Positions 23,410 through 36,223 are shown, counted from the stretch's first letter. The stretch is DNA of 64,000 nucleotides from Arthrinium phaeospermum (GCA_006503535.1 QYRS01000002.1:2046001-2110000); one strand, 5' to 3'. Notes: generated by a model from the letters alone, not told the origin. Numbers and translations: made by a program.

Positions 23410-24295
23410 ATACTGTCATTCTTTTGCACTTTTGGTGCTTCTTACATTTACTTTTTGACCTACATACCTCCCAGAAACCAGCTTGAGCCAGGACTAGACA
23501 GTGTGGTTGGGCGCTGGTCAGTCAAGTATACAATCATATGCAGACATCCATGGTATTTTAATCGGTGGTGTTTCGAAGTTCAGCTCACGAACTCTTGGGA
23601 CTTAGAACATTGGTGTTTGAATTGCATCTATGAGCATACTACTTGGAGTCGACCCAAGGTCTAGCTTATTATTAGATGCCTTGCATGCGAAAACATTATC
23701 TCGGACTGCACAGATGCTATACTTGACATTGATACTTCATGTTCCGTAGTAGTGTTTCCATCCTGTACGACGATGTGGGCGGGCTGCAGCTCTGAGTGTC
23801 TACAGGTTTCCACATACCTAAGAGGATACGTCCAGTCCACTGTGCTACACTGTCAACAGTTTTCTAGGCTAGGATATACAACATCTGACCCGTTCACGAG
23901 TTTCATGCTCACTTTCCCTCCGTGCATGTTGGGTCTTGAATCTCATTCGGTGCTCTGTCAGCCCAGCGGTGTTGGAGGTCTTTGCCGTCGCCTGGACAGG
24001 GAGGGTATCCCAGGATTGTTCCTAGAACCAAACCGCAGCTTTCCATTGCGTATTGCTTCAATACCGCATAGCCCAAGGCCTCCGTCTGCTTGGATACCGG
24101 CTCTCGCGAGGGCTGCCACACTCTCTTCGCGTCCGTATTTCTGCTTTGCCCACCCCAACCCACATCAAGTCCGTACCTTCCTGCTCTTGATTATTACACA
24201 GGACATGACGTACCAATCAGCTCGACGGCATGAACATGGAAGCATGCACCATAGCCATATGGTCTAAAATAAACAAAGCAATACCATATCAATTA

Positions 24296-24403
24296 GCCCC
24301 TTTGGCCAAGTGGTCTAACGTGTTGCCCTCAATTCATAACGAATCATCAAGATCAGGACAGGTTGATGCAGCCTACAGCTAACAGAGGTCACAGTTTCAA
24401 ATG
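24296..24403 (+). pseudogene. tRNA-Leu-like remnant
   Basis: The start GCCCCTTTGGCCAAGTGGTC resembles the 5' half of class II tRNAs (Leu type), and CAGTTTCAAATGC resembles a T-arm about 105 bases on. No matching 3' acceptor strand was found and the middle part does not fold cleanly, so it is probably a relic. An intron-containing but altered tRNA cannot be excluded. Confidence 0.3.
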
Positions 24404-25759
24404 CTCAGTTTTCAAGATAATTATCTACAATTTTTTTTCATTCTTTTTATCTTTGCGTTGCTCACTCGACTCCGCTCACGTTTGCGCTGTGGCCGTCACA
24501 CGGCTCGTTTCAACTTGAGATTGGAACGTCTTGTCCTGCTCAGCAAACAGAAGGTGATCCAGACTATAGTTCAATGCGCACAGCCCGCAGTCATATCACG
24601 GCGCAAGCAAATCACATACCTGCTCTACATGCACGACATGTCACAGATGAACCCGCCTACCTTCGCTTGCGCGCCGACCAGTGCTAGCTTTGCATGCGAC
24701 TTGCGACGGCTGAGACCAAGGGCACTTGCCCCCGCTGAATTTGATTTCACGGCTGTCTGCCGTCTTTTGTTTTCGTGCACCTTTCTGCGCGACACGTGTG
24801 GCGATCGAACTGTTCCATTCCCTTATTCTACCCCATGATTTGTGTTTCCAACTACATGATTTGACAGCACCATTGGCGCAGAAGGGGCAAATGTATCGCT
24901 TAATACAGTCAGATATAGCAATCTCTGGTATCTATTGTGATCAGTATTTGGCGTGGAGAACAGATGGCTGCTGGATGGTCCGATGCCTTAAACACCAATA
25001 CTGCCAACCAGCCCATGCCACGACGGAGTTATTCTCATTCAAAGCAGCCCAGCAAGATGTCTTTGGTATGGACAGAATATGACTCGATCGAATTTGCATT
25101 GCACCTTTTACGACTGGATTTCTACTCCCGGGCTGTTCCACCATGGCCGTCGGGGCTCGACGAACCTCATATACCCCTGCAAGTCATGTCAAAAAGGGGG
25201 TGTTTGACGAATAGCATCTCTACAACACTAGACATTTCTCGGCTACCGGATTCACGGTCTGAGGCTCTTTCGCCCTGGACAACAGTACAACATATGCCAT
25301 TAAATTCCCCCAGGTGTACCAGAACCCCGTATAACCAACTATCTTCCGGTCCTGATAAAGAGCTAGTGCCATACCCCGAAAGAGGACAACGTCATTTGCA
25401 AGACAATACTGGCAAGATCTACTTACGCTGTGACCTATGGCGCGCATAAGTACGCAGTGCAGGCCGCCCTCTATCCTCCGAGGGAGTTCGGTAACCACCC
25501 GCATGCTACTATCGCCATGGCGCATAAATAGTCAACCCTTTGGCTGCCATCCCTATGCAGACTGATGACCATCTGGTTACATCGGATGACACGATGAACC
25601 GTTTCAGCATTTTTTGCACTTTCCATTCGTAGGTCCGGGACGGCTAGCCTCTTAAAGATCAACTCCGGGTAACAATTGGACGGGCGTGGTTCCCTTATTC
25701 AGCACCCCCGTGCAGTAGTGCTGATGTTATCTGTGGGGAGCATATGCAGGTGCGTTATA

Positions 25760-26206
25760 CAGGGCCTACCCCTGTTAAAAGATAAGACTCGGGCAACGAT
25801 ATTTTATGCGTTTTCTCCAACATATGCACTTAGGGGCTCGCACGTGACCTAAAGTGGGGCCAGCTCCAGTAGGAAAAAGGCACCAAATTGGCCCTTGAGA
25901 GGCTGGTCCGGTAGGTGGCTGGTGATGTGGCTAGTGGATGTGGCTAGTGGGTCGACTGGAGGGGTGGACTGGATGGGCAGCTAGCCCGTTAGAACTTCAA
26001 ATTTCATAGGGAAATGCACCAAAACTGGAGAAAACAGGGGGCCGGTAACCCCTGTTCCAGACCCCTGTTGTCGCATATTTTCAGAAGCCATATCTGTTAT
26101 CTGTTTATGCATTACCGCCACCAAAAACGAGTCAGGCAGTCGAAAAATATGCATTATCACCAATATATACACCAAACACCATATCTATTAACAGGGGTAG
26201 GCCCTG
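25760..26206. mobile_element. 447-bp MITE with TA target duplication (Tc1/mariner-pogo type)
   Basis: The two ends are inverted repeats: CAGGGCCTACCCCTGTTAA is perfect at both ends, and the similarity runs on to 25 bases with a single mismatch. The element is flanked on both sides by TA (25758-25759 and 26207-26208), the target-site duplication of Tc1/mariner/pogo-like transposons. No transposase frame is inside, so it is a non-autonomous element. The interior carries short repeats of GTGGCTAGTGG and extra copies of CCCCTGTT. Confidence 0.85.
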
Positions 26207-27151
26207 TAAGTCTAATCCTCAGTTCATCCGATTTGTCAAGCTGAACTAGATGGGCTGACTGCTGGCGAACAAGCTGGCATTTGGCATCTAGATCTGGTAT
26301 GTTTGCCCACGGGATCCTCGACCGGTATTGGTCGAATTTTGGAAATTGGTGGGATTTTTGAGGGTGTTCTTGGCGATTAGGCATGATCCAGGCGGTGAGA
26401 GTGATCCCATGGCTTTCGGGGATGAGTAAGTGAAGTGGATGTGATCTTCACAAGGGTATTGGTTTGCTTACTAAGACGCTATAACACCCTCGTAAGGGGA
26501 AGAAAAAGAAAAAGGAAACACGTGCCGCCATGCCCTCTCTTGTAGTTTTCTCCGTGTCAAAAAGAATTTGCCTGTATGGAGAGCGCAATTTGAGTCTTTG
26601 CATATGGAAATTCCTCCAGGAGCTGGAGTAAGTCGTGGGATATCACGATGTTCCAAAATAGCAGCAGCTAAATAAGCGGCTTGCCGTATAGTCGTGCATG
26701 AAATAAGATTGCGGGAACCGGTCCGCCCGTAAGCGTCGCTGGATTCGGTATCGTTACTAAGCTCACCGCAGCTAGCGCCTCGCACTCTTAGCAGGAGAAT
26801 GAATGGATGACGCCCGAACAAGGGGTATGCGTCCCGACCATGTGGGACCGCCTAGGGCAAATCGATCATCCCATCGGGCGAGATGGGTTCCTCAGCTGAG
26901 TGAGGACATCCTTGCATTCACAGTAGCCTCTATGGCGACCTTCAGCGCTAGGCCGTCTCCAGCTTCATGGGCAATTTCCCAGGAGGGGCCCCTAGTGTTG
27001 CTTTTATTCCTTAGCTGGCGTATAAGAAGAACGCCTCAGTTGGTTGCCGTTGCATTATTGAAACCCGGTTCTCTATCGGCAGTTCGTTCTGTGTCTTATT
27101 CTAAGTATCATCTCTAGGTAAGAAAGTCGAGCCAAACGACCACGAACGACC

Positions 27152-29852
27152 ATGATGAGATCCGCTCTCATCACGGCGGCCGTCCTTGCGGTACGGGCCA
27201 TTGCATCGCCTCTCGTCGTCGCCGCCGAGAGCGACGTCAATGGCACCTACCCGGAACTCGCCTCCCGGGCCACCGGCTTCTGGTACGCCAACATGGACCA
27301 CACCGGCAATGCTCGTGGCTACGCGCCGGATCTCGACCAGGACTTTAACTACGCTGTCTACAAGGCTGTCAAGGCCGGTGATGGCAACGGCATCCAGGCA
27401 GCCATTAACGACGGCACCAACGGCGCCAAGCGTCACGGCCAATGGCTTGCCTCTCAACCTCGTGTATGCGCCCCCTTATGATGCGGTGCTGCAGATCCAT
27501 CAGGAGACTGACCACCCGAACAGGTTGTGTACCTCCCGCCCGGAACCTATGAAGTCAGCAAGACCATCTACATGAACACCGATACCATCATCATGGGAGA
27601 TGCCACCAACGTAAGTCTTGAACGCGTTGTGGGAAGATGTGGGAGATAGGATGCAATTGCTGACGAGAACGAACAGCCACCCGTCATCAGAGCTGCAGCT
27701 AACTTCTGGAGCGACGACGCGACACTGCTCTCCGGTTCGCCGCCTTTCCATCTCAAGTATGCTTTTGTCTGATCGACTAACACCCTTGTAGGCCAAGACC
27801 CCGCGACTGGGATTTCAGGAGAGCTCTCCTTCACTGTCGGATTGAAGAACATTATCCTGGACACCACTAAGATCCCTGGAGGTATTGCTCTCTTTGTTTC
27901 ACCTCGTCTTTGAAAAATATCCGGTGGACTGACAAACTCTTGGGTTCATAGGCAATGTTTTCACCGCGCTGTGGTGGGGTGTCGCTCAGGGCGCTCAGCT
28001 GCAGAATGTCAAGATCACCATGGCCTCTTCCAGCAACGGCAATGGCCACACTGGTATCAAGCTCGGCAGAGGCTCCACACTAGGTCTTGCCGACACCCGC
28101 ATCGAGAAGGGTCAGGTATGTTGCGAGACATTGGCGAGAGAACGCTACTTCCAGGCACGGCTGACATCGAGATGAACAGAACGGTGTCTGGCACGATGGT
28201 CACCAGCAAGCCTCGTACAAGGGCCTGTACTTCTTCCAGAACACCATCGGCATGCTCATCACCGGCGGCAACACCATCAGCATCATCGGGGCCACCTTCG
28301 ACACCTGCGGCACCGGCGTCCGCGTCACCGGCGGCTCCCCCTGGGTTGCGCTGATCGACGCGACGTCCAAGAATTCGGGCGTCACCTTCGTCACCACCAC
28401 CTACCCCTCGTGGATGATTGAGAACCTGAGCAAGGACACCAACTCGGACGTCGCCCAGGTGCCCGAGGGTACCGTCATCGGCGCCTCGAGCCACGTCGAC
28501 ACCTTCACGTACGGCAACACGGTGGGCCGCAACCCCATCTACGGGAGCACCACCTCCACCAACAGCCGCCCCGCCGCCCTCGCGCCCAACGGCAAGTACC
28601 CGGTGACCCCGGCGCCCAACTACGCCAACAACCCCGCCAGCGACTTCATCAACGTCAAGGACCCGGCCCAGAACGGCGGCGTCAAGATCTTGGGCGACAA
28701 CACCGTCGACGAGGCCGCTGCCCTGAACAAGGTACTGGCGTTCGCCGCTGGCCAGAACAAGATCGCCTACTTCCCCTTCGGCAAGTACCGCGTCGACAGC
28801 ACGCTGCTGGTTCCCAAGGGTTCGCGCATCGTGGGTGAGGCTTGGGCCACCATCACGGGTAACGGCGCCTTCTTCAAGGACTCGGCGAACCCGAAGCCCG
28901 TGGTGAGCGTGGGTAAGGCCGGCGACGTCGGCACCGCCCAGATCCAGGACATGCGCTTCACGGTCTCGGACGTGCTCCCCGGCGCCATACTCGTGCAGTT
29001 CAACATGGCCGGGTCGTCGCCGGGCCAGGTGGCGCTCTGGAACTCGCTGGTGACGGTGGGCGGGACGCGCGGCGCGTCGGCCCTGACCAACGCGTGCGGC
29101 GACGCCAACAACCAGTGCCGCGGCGCCTTCCTGGGCCTGCACTTCACCAAGACGTCGTCGGCATACGTGGAGAACGTGTGGAACTGGGTGGCGGACCACA
29201 CCACCGAAGACTTCGCGGGCGGCTCCAACATCGCGGCCAAGGGCGGCGCGCTCGTCGAGTCGACCAAGGGCACCTGGCTGCACGCCCTCGGCAGCGAGCA
29301 CTGGTGGCTGTACCAGCTCAACCTGCGCGCCGCCGGCAACGTCATGGTGTCGATGCTGCAGACCGAGACCAACTACGACCAGGGCGACCACGCCGGCAGC
29401 GTCCCGCCCGCGCCCTGGACCGCCGACGTCCGGGGCTGGGGCGACCCGGACTTCAGCTGGTGCGGCGGCGGCGACACGCGCTGCCGCATGGGCTTCGCCA
29501 ACTACATCCAGGGCGGCGCCGACATCTACACGTACGCCTCGGCGTCTTGGGCCTTCTTCAGCGGGCCCGGGTACCAGGCCTGCGCCGGGAACTTCCAGTG
29601 CCAAAGTAAGTAGTAGTTGCAACCTGTCTGCCCTTCCCTTCTAGAATGACCGAAAAAAAGCTAACAACTGCCTCAGACACCATGCACTGGATCACCCAGA
29701 CGCCGAAGAACTTGCAGGCGTTCGGCTTGTGCTCCAAGGATTCGTGGGCCGTGATGCGTCTGGCGGACGGGACCAACATCGAGACCCAGAAGGGTTTCGA
29801 GGGATCGTGGCCCGGTGGCGGTGGCCTCGTTGGCCGGTACACGCCCAACTAG
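27152..29852 (+). CDS. Secreted glucan 1,3-beta-glucosidase, GH55
   Basis: Exo-acting beta-1,3-glucanase of family GH55, two tandem right-handed beta-helix domains joined in one chain. Seven exons (27152-27463, 27524-27610, 27677-27734, 27792-27881, 27952-28115, 28180-29605, 29677-29852) join in phase to 770 residues. The donor of exon 3 (GTTCGC) is non-consensus but gives the family-like join LLSGQDPATGISGELSF. A signal peptide is visible (MRSALITAAVLAVRAIASP). The first helix domain includes VVYLPPGTYEVSKTIYM; the second includes AYFPFGKYRVDSTLLVP. ALGSEHWWLYQLNL and LQTETNYDQGD lie in the region that carries catalytic residues in family members. Substrate would be fungal or oomycete cell-wall glucan or laminarin. 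Third positions are very GC-rich. Confidence 0.92.
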
Positions 29853-30749
29853 GCAGCATCGGCGCGGACAAGTCTTTGCCTATTTATCGGCTTTAGCTGT
29901 CGCAGCTCTTTGATGATACCGGGAGGTGGGGCCTAAGCAAAGCCCGTAATTGGTGTTCCTTAGAAGATTGATAGACGTAATCAATAATTTCTTGAGCAAA
30001 TTTGGCTGCGACTCGGCTGAAGTGAGTGCCATGTGAGATCTGAAATAGAATTCAGGGGCCGGCGCCGACATGCAACCTGCCGGATGGGTTTGAGATGGCT
30101 GTGCAACGGGGATCTGCATGAACCCCTGCCCAGTGCCTTGGGCAAACGAACCGGCCAAGATCGAGGCTGCTAATGCAGGCCAGGGTCAGACATGCAGATT
30201 GCGCTCGTCGCACAAATCTCTATTTATCTGATACCGAGGCGTAGAAGCTGGAGGCTCAGATGCGGTTCCCCCCCATGATCTCATCCACCCCCCTGCAGCG
30301 CCTGCGGGACCCTTTCTGGGACCCTGGCGCACCATCACCGAAGTAACCTCATCTGGTTAGCAATGGTCCCTGACGTACAGCTAAAGTTGGCTGGACCACC
30401 CCGCCTCTTCGTCGGGTCGGCTTCTCTGATGGAAGCTTAACTCAAAGTAACCTGACCTCTGCATACCTACCTCATTCAGCAATAACCCCCCCGCCATCGC
30501 CAATCCCAACCCCAGCCTCTCAACCTCGAGACCGCCGAAACCTCTACGATCCCGAAGCTACCGGCTCGTCTATTCAGGAACCTACCGCCGACGATCCTTT
30601 TGCGACCAGCTGCAGCCCAGGCCAGCGAGCGTGCTGCTTATCAACCGCCTCGGGTGAAATCCGAGTCCCCTGCCTGCGCCCCTGGTACCACTACCACTTG
30701 AGTTCTCGGCCGAACCCTACACCAAAACGTCAAGCAATACAAGAACACA
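29853..30749. other. Intergenic region upstream of E2 gene
   Basis: About 0.9 kb. The second half is C-rich and pyrimidine-rich (30480-30600), as in promoters and 5' leaders of constitutive fungal genes. No gene was recognised. Confidence 0.4.
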
Positions 30750-31409
30750 ATGTCCACCACGCCAAACGCGGCCTCGTCGGCCCAGAGCTCTGGCTCGGCG
30801 AGGTTGCTCCAGAAACAGTTGATGGAAATGAAGCGCGCTAAGGACTTGCCTGGCATTTCCGTCGGTCTGGTGAAAGACACCAACATCTTCGAGTGGGAGG
30901 TCATGCTCATGATCAACGACGACTGCAAATACTACGGCGGTAAGTGTCTTCCCGCGCGGCGGATACTTGGCTCTTTGAACCCCACCGGCCATGAGAAATG
31001 ATTCTGGATTGACCGGCATACTAACAACCATCCCACGGCCACAGGAGCCTACTTCCGCGCCTACATGACCTTCCCGCCCGAGTACCCGCTGATGCCGCCG
31101 AAGCTGGTGTTCCAGACGCCCGTGCCCTTCCACCCCAACATCTACCCGTCGGGCGAGCTCTGCATCTCGATCCTGCACCCGCCCGAGGAGGACAAGTACG
31201 GCTACGAGTCGGCCGCGGAGCGGTGGTCGCCCGTCCAGACCCCCGAGACCATCCTGGTGTCTGTCATCAGCCTCTTCAGCGAGCCCAACGACGAGTCCCC
31301 CGCCAACCTCGACGCCGCCAAGCTGCTGCGCGCCGAGCGCGAGGGCGGGCCCAAGGAGTTCCGCAAGCGCGTCCGGAAATGCGTCCGCGAGAGCTTGGGC
31401 GAGGATTGA
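30750..31409 (+). CDS. Ubiquitin-conjugating enzyme E2, UBE2G1 type
   Basis: Transfers ubiquitin from E1 to substrates with an E3. Two exons (30750-30939, 31045-31409) give 184 residues. The UBC fold is complete: FRAYMTFPPEYPLMPPK, the HPN motif in HPNIYPSGELCISILH and catalytic C103. The acidic insertion after the active site, HPPEEDKYGYESAAERW, followed by PVQTPETILVSVISLFSEPN, is the signature of the UBE2G/Ubc7 group; EDKYGYE points to the G1 (fission yeast Ubc15-like) branch rather than ER-bound Ubc7. No membrane anchor is present. The N-terminal Ser/Thr/Ala stretch (about 16 residues) precedes the first helix. Confidence 0.93.
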
Positions 31410-32442
31410 TTGACCGCGACACGAGAAGGAAACAAGGAGAGTAGAAAGGAAAGCAAATAAATAACCCCTCTCAGAAATGCGATAATTGATGAATATTAAC
31501 GAGGGTCAATACTTTTTGTATAAAACACACACACAATGAGGATAGTGATGGAGGTGGGACGATTCGGCCAAGTGAGTATGGACGTTGCTCTTGACAGAAT
31601 GACGCAGCAGGTCTAAGATTGTATATAGTTTTGTATGGTGATGAGATCGGCCAGGGAAATACCATCATGACATACGTGTTCGATACTTCATGTCCGATCT
31701 AAACTAACCAATGGAGGAACGATATAGGCTGGCTAGGTCTAAGTGGTTGTATAGCTGGAGAGGACGAAGATAAGTCCAAGGCGAAGTACGAACTGAACCA
31801 TAACTGCCGGAGCGTTACGAAACAGAGCTTTGGTGATTGATGCAACTGAGTGAAGGTTCGTCTTGTGCAAGGTCCTCGAATTTGGATGGCTGTCGTACTT
31901 TGAAATTGGATTTACGGGGCCTCCGTCCAAGTGTCGTGAGCTTAAGATAGGGGTAGCTCGTCAGTGTCATAACGACACGACACGGGCTTCATCCATCGAC
32001 CAACGTATGACAAGGTGCGTGGATGTTTGGCGCATGGCTATTCAGTCTTGCCACTATGGGAATTTTACAGGTTCCGAAGGCATATGACAACTACATTTTA
32101 GCCAAAACGCGAAATTACCAACCCCCGCGACATCCAATGATATGGAGTTGACCATCACCTAACTAAGTACCGATACCTTCATGGGAGTGCGCTTGGCCCG
32201 ATTTATCTTCAGTTCTCAGTCTCCTTCATATCACCCTTCAAAGTCTCCAAGAATGATTACACCTGTCTTCACATAGCTCCAAAGCAGTCACCTAACAAAG
32301 GCTTCTGATTCCCCCAATCTGACTATCCCCTAGTTGAATCAAACAGAAGAAAAGCAAATCCTATTCGTACGTGATTCTTGACCCTTACCAAAGCCACTGG
32401 TAGCCTCAACCATTCAACTGCCCCAGGGCACCTCATTTCAAG
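31410..32442. other. Intergenic region
   Basis: About 1.0 kb. No coding potential, repeat or RNA gene was recognised. Confidence 0.4.
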
Positions 32443-32847
32443 ATGCGGCTGCATCCCGCACTACTAGTCCTCGCCGGCAGTAGCAACCCCGCCGCCGCCG
32501 CGGGGGATGGCGTAACCATGCTGATCGCCTACCCCGCGACGCCCGTCTTCAACAGCACGTACTACCTGACCAACCACGTGCCCGCAGTGGCCGCGGCCTG
32601 GAAACCGTACGGCCTCGCCGGCTACCGCGCGCTCCAGTCGCAATCCCCGGCCAGCGGCGGCGGCGGCGGCGGCGCGGGGGGTCCGTACGTCATGATCTTC
32701 GAGGCCGAGTGGCCGGGCATGGACGCCGTCAACGACATGCTGACCAAGACGCCGGCCGAGGAGAAGCAGCGGTTCGAGGAGGACGAGAAGCGGTTCACGG
32801 ACAAGGCGCCCGTGGTCTGGTTCATGGGGGTAGGGGCTCAGGGGTAG
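32443..32847 (+). CDS. EthD-like dimeric alpha/beta-barrel protein
   Basis: Small protein of 134 residues with the EthD pattern: VTMLIAYPATPVFNSTYYLTNHVPAVAAAWKPYG near the start (beta strand, then the Tyr-x-x-His-x-Pro helix), YVMIFEAEWPGMDAVNDML in the middle and FTDKAPVVWFMG at the end. EthD-family proteins are small ferredoxin-fold barrels found beside catabolic and secondary-metabolism enzymes; the reaction is unknown. A Gly run (SGGGGGGAGG) interrupts the first beta-strand pair, longer than usual. The first 20 residues could be a weak signal peptide, or translation may begin later at MLIAYP. Convergent with ALG1. Confidence 0.72.
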   Translation: MRLHPALLVLAGSSNPAAAAGDGVTMLIAYPATPVFNSTYYLTNHVPAVAAAWKPYGLAGYRALQSQSPASGGGGGGAGGPYVMIFEAEWPGMDAVNDMLTKTPAEEKQRFEEDEKRFTDKAPVVWFMGVGAQG

Positions 32848-33091
32848 TGAGTAAGCAACTTCGAGGGTACGCGCATCGCCGGTCGAGGGAAGGGCAATTG
32901 AGATTGATGGGGAGAATGAGCACTTGGAATGGGCGTATTCAATTGTAATTTGATGGGAGGACTATGGCCTTGCCAAGTTGGGTCTGGGAGTGGTTTTGGA
33001 TACAGTAACGGAACAAATTACGAGAAATGAACTGGAAGACATACGTGAGCGTAGTACATTGAATTCGTCTCTGCATTCTTGAAGCCAAAGT

Positions 33092-34495
33092 CTACTCAAT
33101 CACGCCAAGCACGCGACCAACGACACGATCCCACTCCTCATCCCAACGCAGACTGCCCTCCTTGCAGGCACCCTCTCGCAGGTGCTTCAGCTCGTGGGAG
33201 CCTTCCTCGCTGAACAGGCGTCCCAGCGTGGCCGCCAGCTCGTCCGCCGTCTCGAAGCCGCATCCGTTGACCCCTTCCTTTACCAGCTCCCCGAAGCTTT
33301 CGTAGTTGGCGTAGGCCGCCACGGGCAGGCCGGACCCAAACATGTCGACGACCTTCATGGGCAGGTCGACGCCGGAGCTGGACATGTGCAGGCAGACGCC
33401 GAGGTCCGCGCAGCTCAGCAGGGTGGCGTAATCCTCCATCGACAGCCAGGCCGTGTCGATGCGGATGTTGGGCAGTTGTCCCTCACGTGTCAGCTGCGCG
33501 ATGCGGTCCAGGTAGTAGGCCTTTTGCGGGCCCTTGCCCGTGATGATGGCGACAATAGGGGTGTTGTATACCTTAGCGTATGTAACCAGCCCGTCCAGGA
33601 GGAGCGAGAAGTCCTCGTCGGGTGTCCAGCTGGTGCTGCTCACGACGAGCCTCGCCTTGTCCGCCCCGATATCGTGGGCCATGTCTTTGGTCTCGGGCAG
33701 TTTCTCCAAGAAGGCTCTCCGAACCTTTTCAGACTGGAGAGGCTGGAAGATGTCGGCTGGACGGTCATGCAGAGTCAGAATGGGCGTTTTGATATGATAT
33801 GGCGCTTCCTTCAGCTGTCTCGCCATGGCGTGGGTCACGGTGATGTTGGCGGTGGGCGCAGCCCGACCCAGGGCACATTCGTAGGCCTTGGACATCTTGA
33901 CGAATGGGTGGTCTGCCCCACGAGTGCCGGCGAGGATGGTCCAGCCATAATTGTGCCAGTCGATTATGAGATGAGTATTGCGCAAAAAGCAAATGACAAG
34001 GGCAATGGCCATCGTGGGAATAGAAGGGGGGTTCTGGACCAGCAACCAGCGCGCTGGCGGAGTGTCGTAGCCGAGTACACGGATCAGAGTCCATATCTGC
34101 CAGAGAACCTTAAGCGGCCCAGCAACCAGAAATGGAAGCGACTTGAGTACAGCCGGTGGTGTAGCGAGTCCATACACCTTAACATGCTCATCGCTCAGGA
34201 GGTCGTGAAGAATCGGCGATTCTATTCAGTGTTAATGCCAGTGCTCCGGATATCGAACGACGTTAGGCTTACCATCATATCCTATGAGATCTACATAGCC
34301 GCCATGACTAGCAATACTCCGTGCATGGTAGTTCATACGAGGACTGCGTCCGATGTCACCCAGCACGAGGACCTGGACCCTCGTCGACTCCTTAGTGGCT
34401 GGCGAGTGTTTGACATATCGCGAAGGCAGCACCATGATAGCGAAGACGATGATGACGGCCAGTAGACTCGTAAGAAAGATGACTAAGATTGCCAT
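33092..34495 (-). CDS. ALG1: Chitobiosyldiphosphodolichol beta-mannosyltransferase
   Basis: Adds the first mannose, from GDP-mannose, to dolichol-PP-GlcNAc2 on the cytosolic face of the ER (GT33), an essential step of N-glycan assembly. Two exons, 34273-34495 and 33092-34221, give 450 residues; the intron has donor GTAAGC and acceptor ATAG, and splicing gives [20 protein letters not shown], as expected for the family. An N-terminal membrane anchor ([21 protein letters not shown]) is followed by [19 protein letters not shown]. Other hallmarks are [33 protein letters not shown] and [24 protein letters not shown]. All expected regions are intact. Upstream lies a long intergenic region shared with the divergent zinc transporter gene. 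Confidence 0.96.
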
Positions 34496-36223
34496 GGCCC
34501 AGTCTTGAGGCAGTGGGTCTTGGAGGTGAGGTCTGGTACTGATGTTGGGCTTCTCATAAGGAAACCATCAGTATGTAACCAGTGTGTAACCAGCGGGCCT
34601 GTACCAAAAGGCAAGATGTTATTTTTGTTAATGTGTACTTGTTCCTGGTGGTGATTGTAAGCAGACATTACCGGCGACAGCTGTGAGGTTCAACTTACCT
34701 ACTCAAGGTTCATTCAAGCTTCATCCAGTCAGAATTGGGTTTAGTATTCCGGTCTCTTGGGATGGCATCTGCATGTAAAATGTGACTTGGCCAGCTTGCA
34801 ATCCTTCAATTGATTAATGCTTGGCGCTACCCGTCACTCCATCACTCAGGTCCAACCAAGCTTGAATGAAGATTGGTGAAACTCGGTTGCAGCTACTGTA
34901 GGAAAGCAGCACGGACTCCCCGCTAACACGCTATCATCAATTACCCGAGATAGCCGCCTCGCTGTACGCTTTCAGCTCTGAGCTCAATCACGGCTGCTTT
35001 GGGGGACCTTGCAGCAGCAGGTGTGCCAAATCTTAGCGTATCACTCCAGACTCAGACACCAAATCAGAAGCGTCAATGGCAAATGGGGGCAGGCCTTGCC
35101 TTGTGTTTCCCCGCTAAAGATAATGAATGCAGTGAATGACGATGCAAGGGAAGACCGCCACACCCTCCAAGATAACATGCACACTACCGGTACATGCACC
35201 GCACTCTATGCACTGTACTGTAGCTGTCCAAGCCTTTGTAGGTCCAAGAGATTGTATACAGCTTCTGGTCTGTTATTCCTTAGGTAGAGATTGTGGGACT
35301 TTTCCACCGTGGTTATTTTTATGCGTCTGAAGATTGTTTCCTGTCACCTTGATGGCATGAGGATGAGGGGATGGATCACTGGCCTAGCTCCGCCAATTTT
35401 AGTGCTTGTCAAGTTTCCGAACCTTGTAACCCCCATCAGCAGGCAGGCAGGTCAACAACGGCTTGCAGCAAGCAAGCAAGCAGCAGCAGCAGAGCAGGGG
35501 GATGGAGATTAGCTTGGCGATAGACAATACCCGACCCAGATTGGGCAGGACAACAACATGTTGTCGGCTAGCCTCTCTTCTTCTCTTCCTGGGCTTTCCT
35601 CTTCTTTTTTTTTCCCTCTCACTCTGTTCTTCTAGGTCGGGAATTGGCAGGCATTGATAGAAGTATTGATTGAGACGACGACACGACGACATCATAATTG
35701 TGGCACGGACTGGACTAGAATAACCTGGCGGCCTCGCTCTCGCTGGTCTTGGTCTTTAGGTTACAAGGCCGGTCGCCTTCCCTTACGCCCCGTCCCGCGC
35801 TATTGGTGCGCCCCCCTTTCGCGAAGAGAAAGTGTGTGTCGGGGTCAATCGAACATTTCCAAGAAGTCTCCGTGAGACAACGCGACGAATCCGTTCGACC
35901 GTTTCTGTTCCAATACAATCCCATACCCTTCGCATCGTCAACGATCCTCCATACCTGGGAATTCCAACTTTTGCTTTGGAGGAATTGCATTGCTTCAACC
36001 CCCATTTTATCATTCCAATTCGACACTCCATGAAGTGCTAGCTGATACAAGCTCGGGGGTCGCACTGACCTCGAATCCACCACTTTGCTGTGCAGGACCG
36101 ACAGTTGCGACGACAGACACTAGGCCGCAACCTTCTATTAAGCTTCCTTGTTGAAGTGGCACAAACACCAAAACTGCGTCTTGCGTCTGCAATCTGCGCG
36201 ACTCGCAAATTCTCGATAACACC
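34496..36223. promoter_or_regulatory. Divergent promoter region between ALG1 and the zinc transporter
   Basis: 1.7 kb. It contains an AAGC/AGC microsatellite-like stretch (about 35465-35490) and a CT/T-rich tract at about 35575-35635, typical of fungal promoters. The last 400 bases before the transporter start are probably 5' leader. No gene was recognised. Confidence 0.45.

Larger units (their letters stand above)
22602..27151. other. Gene-poor region with tRNA-like sequences and a MITE
   Basis: About 4.5 kb without a convincing protein gene. It holds two tRNA-like sequences (23331 and about 24296) and a TA-flanked MITE (25760-26206), listed separately. A TATAAG at 27021-27026, about 130 bp before the GH55 start, may be its core promoter. 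The remaining open frames are short and unrecognised. Confidence 0.5.

Noticed and set aside
24937..25449. 170-codon plus-strand frame in the gene-poor region
   Set aside because: No recognisable domain, composition like non-coding sequence, no plausible splice extensions.
28057..29622. 521-codon open frame on the minus strand
   Set aside because: It lies entirely over the GH55 gene and is a by-product of its very high third-position GC. Its translation is low-complexity Val/Ala/Gly/Arg without motifs.
33182..34465. 427-codon open frame on the plus strand
   Set aside because: Antisense shadow of ALG1, whose motifs and splice junction are unequivocal.
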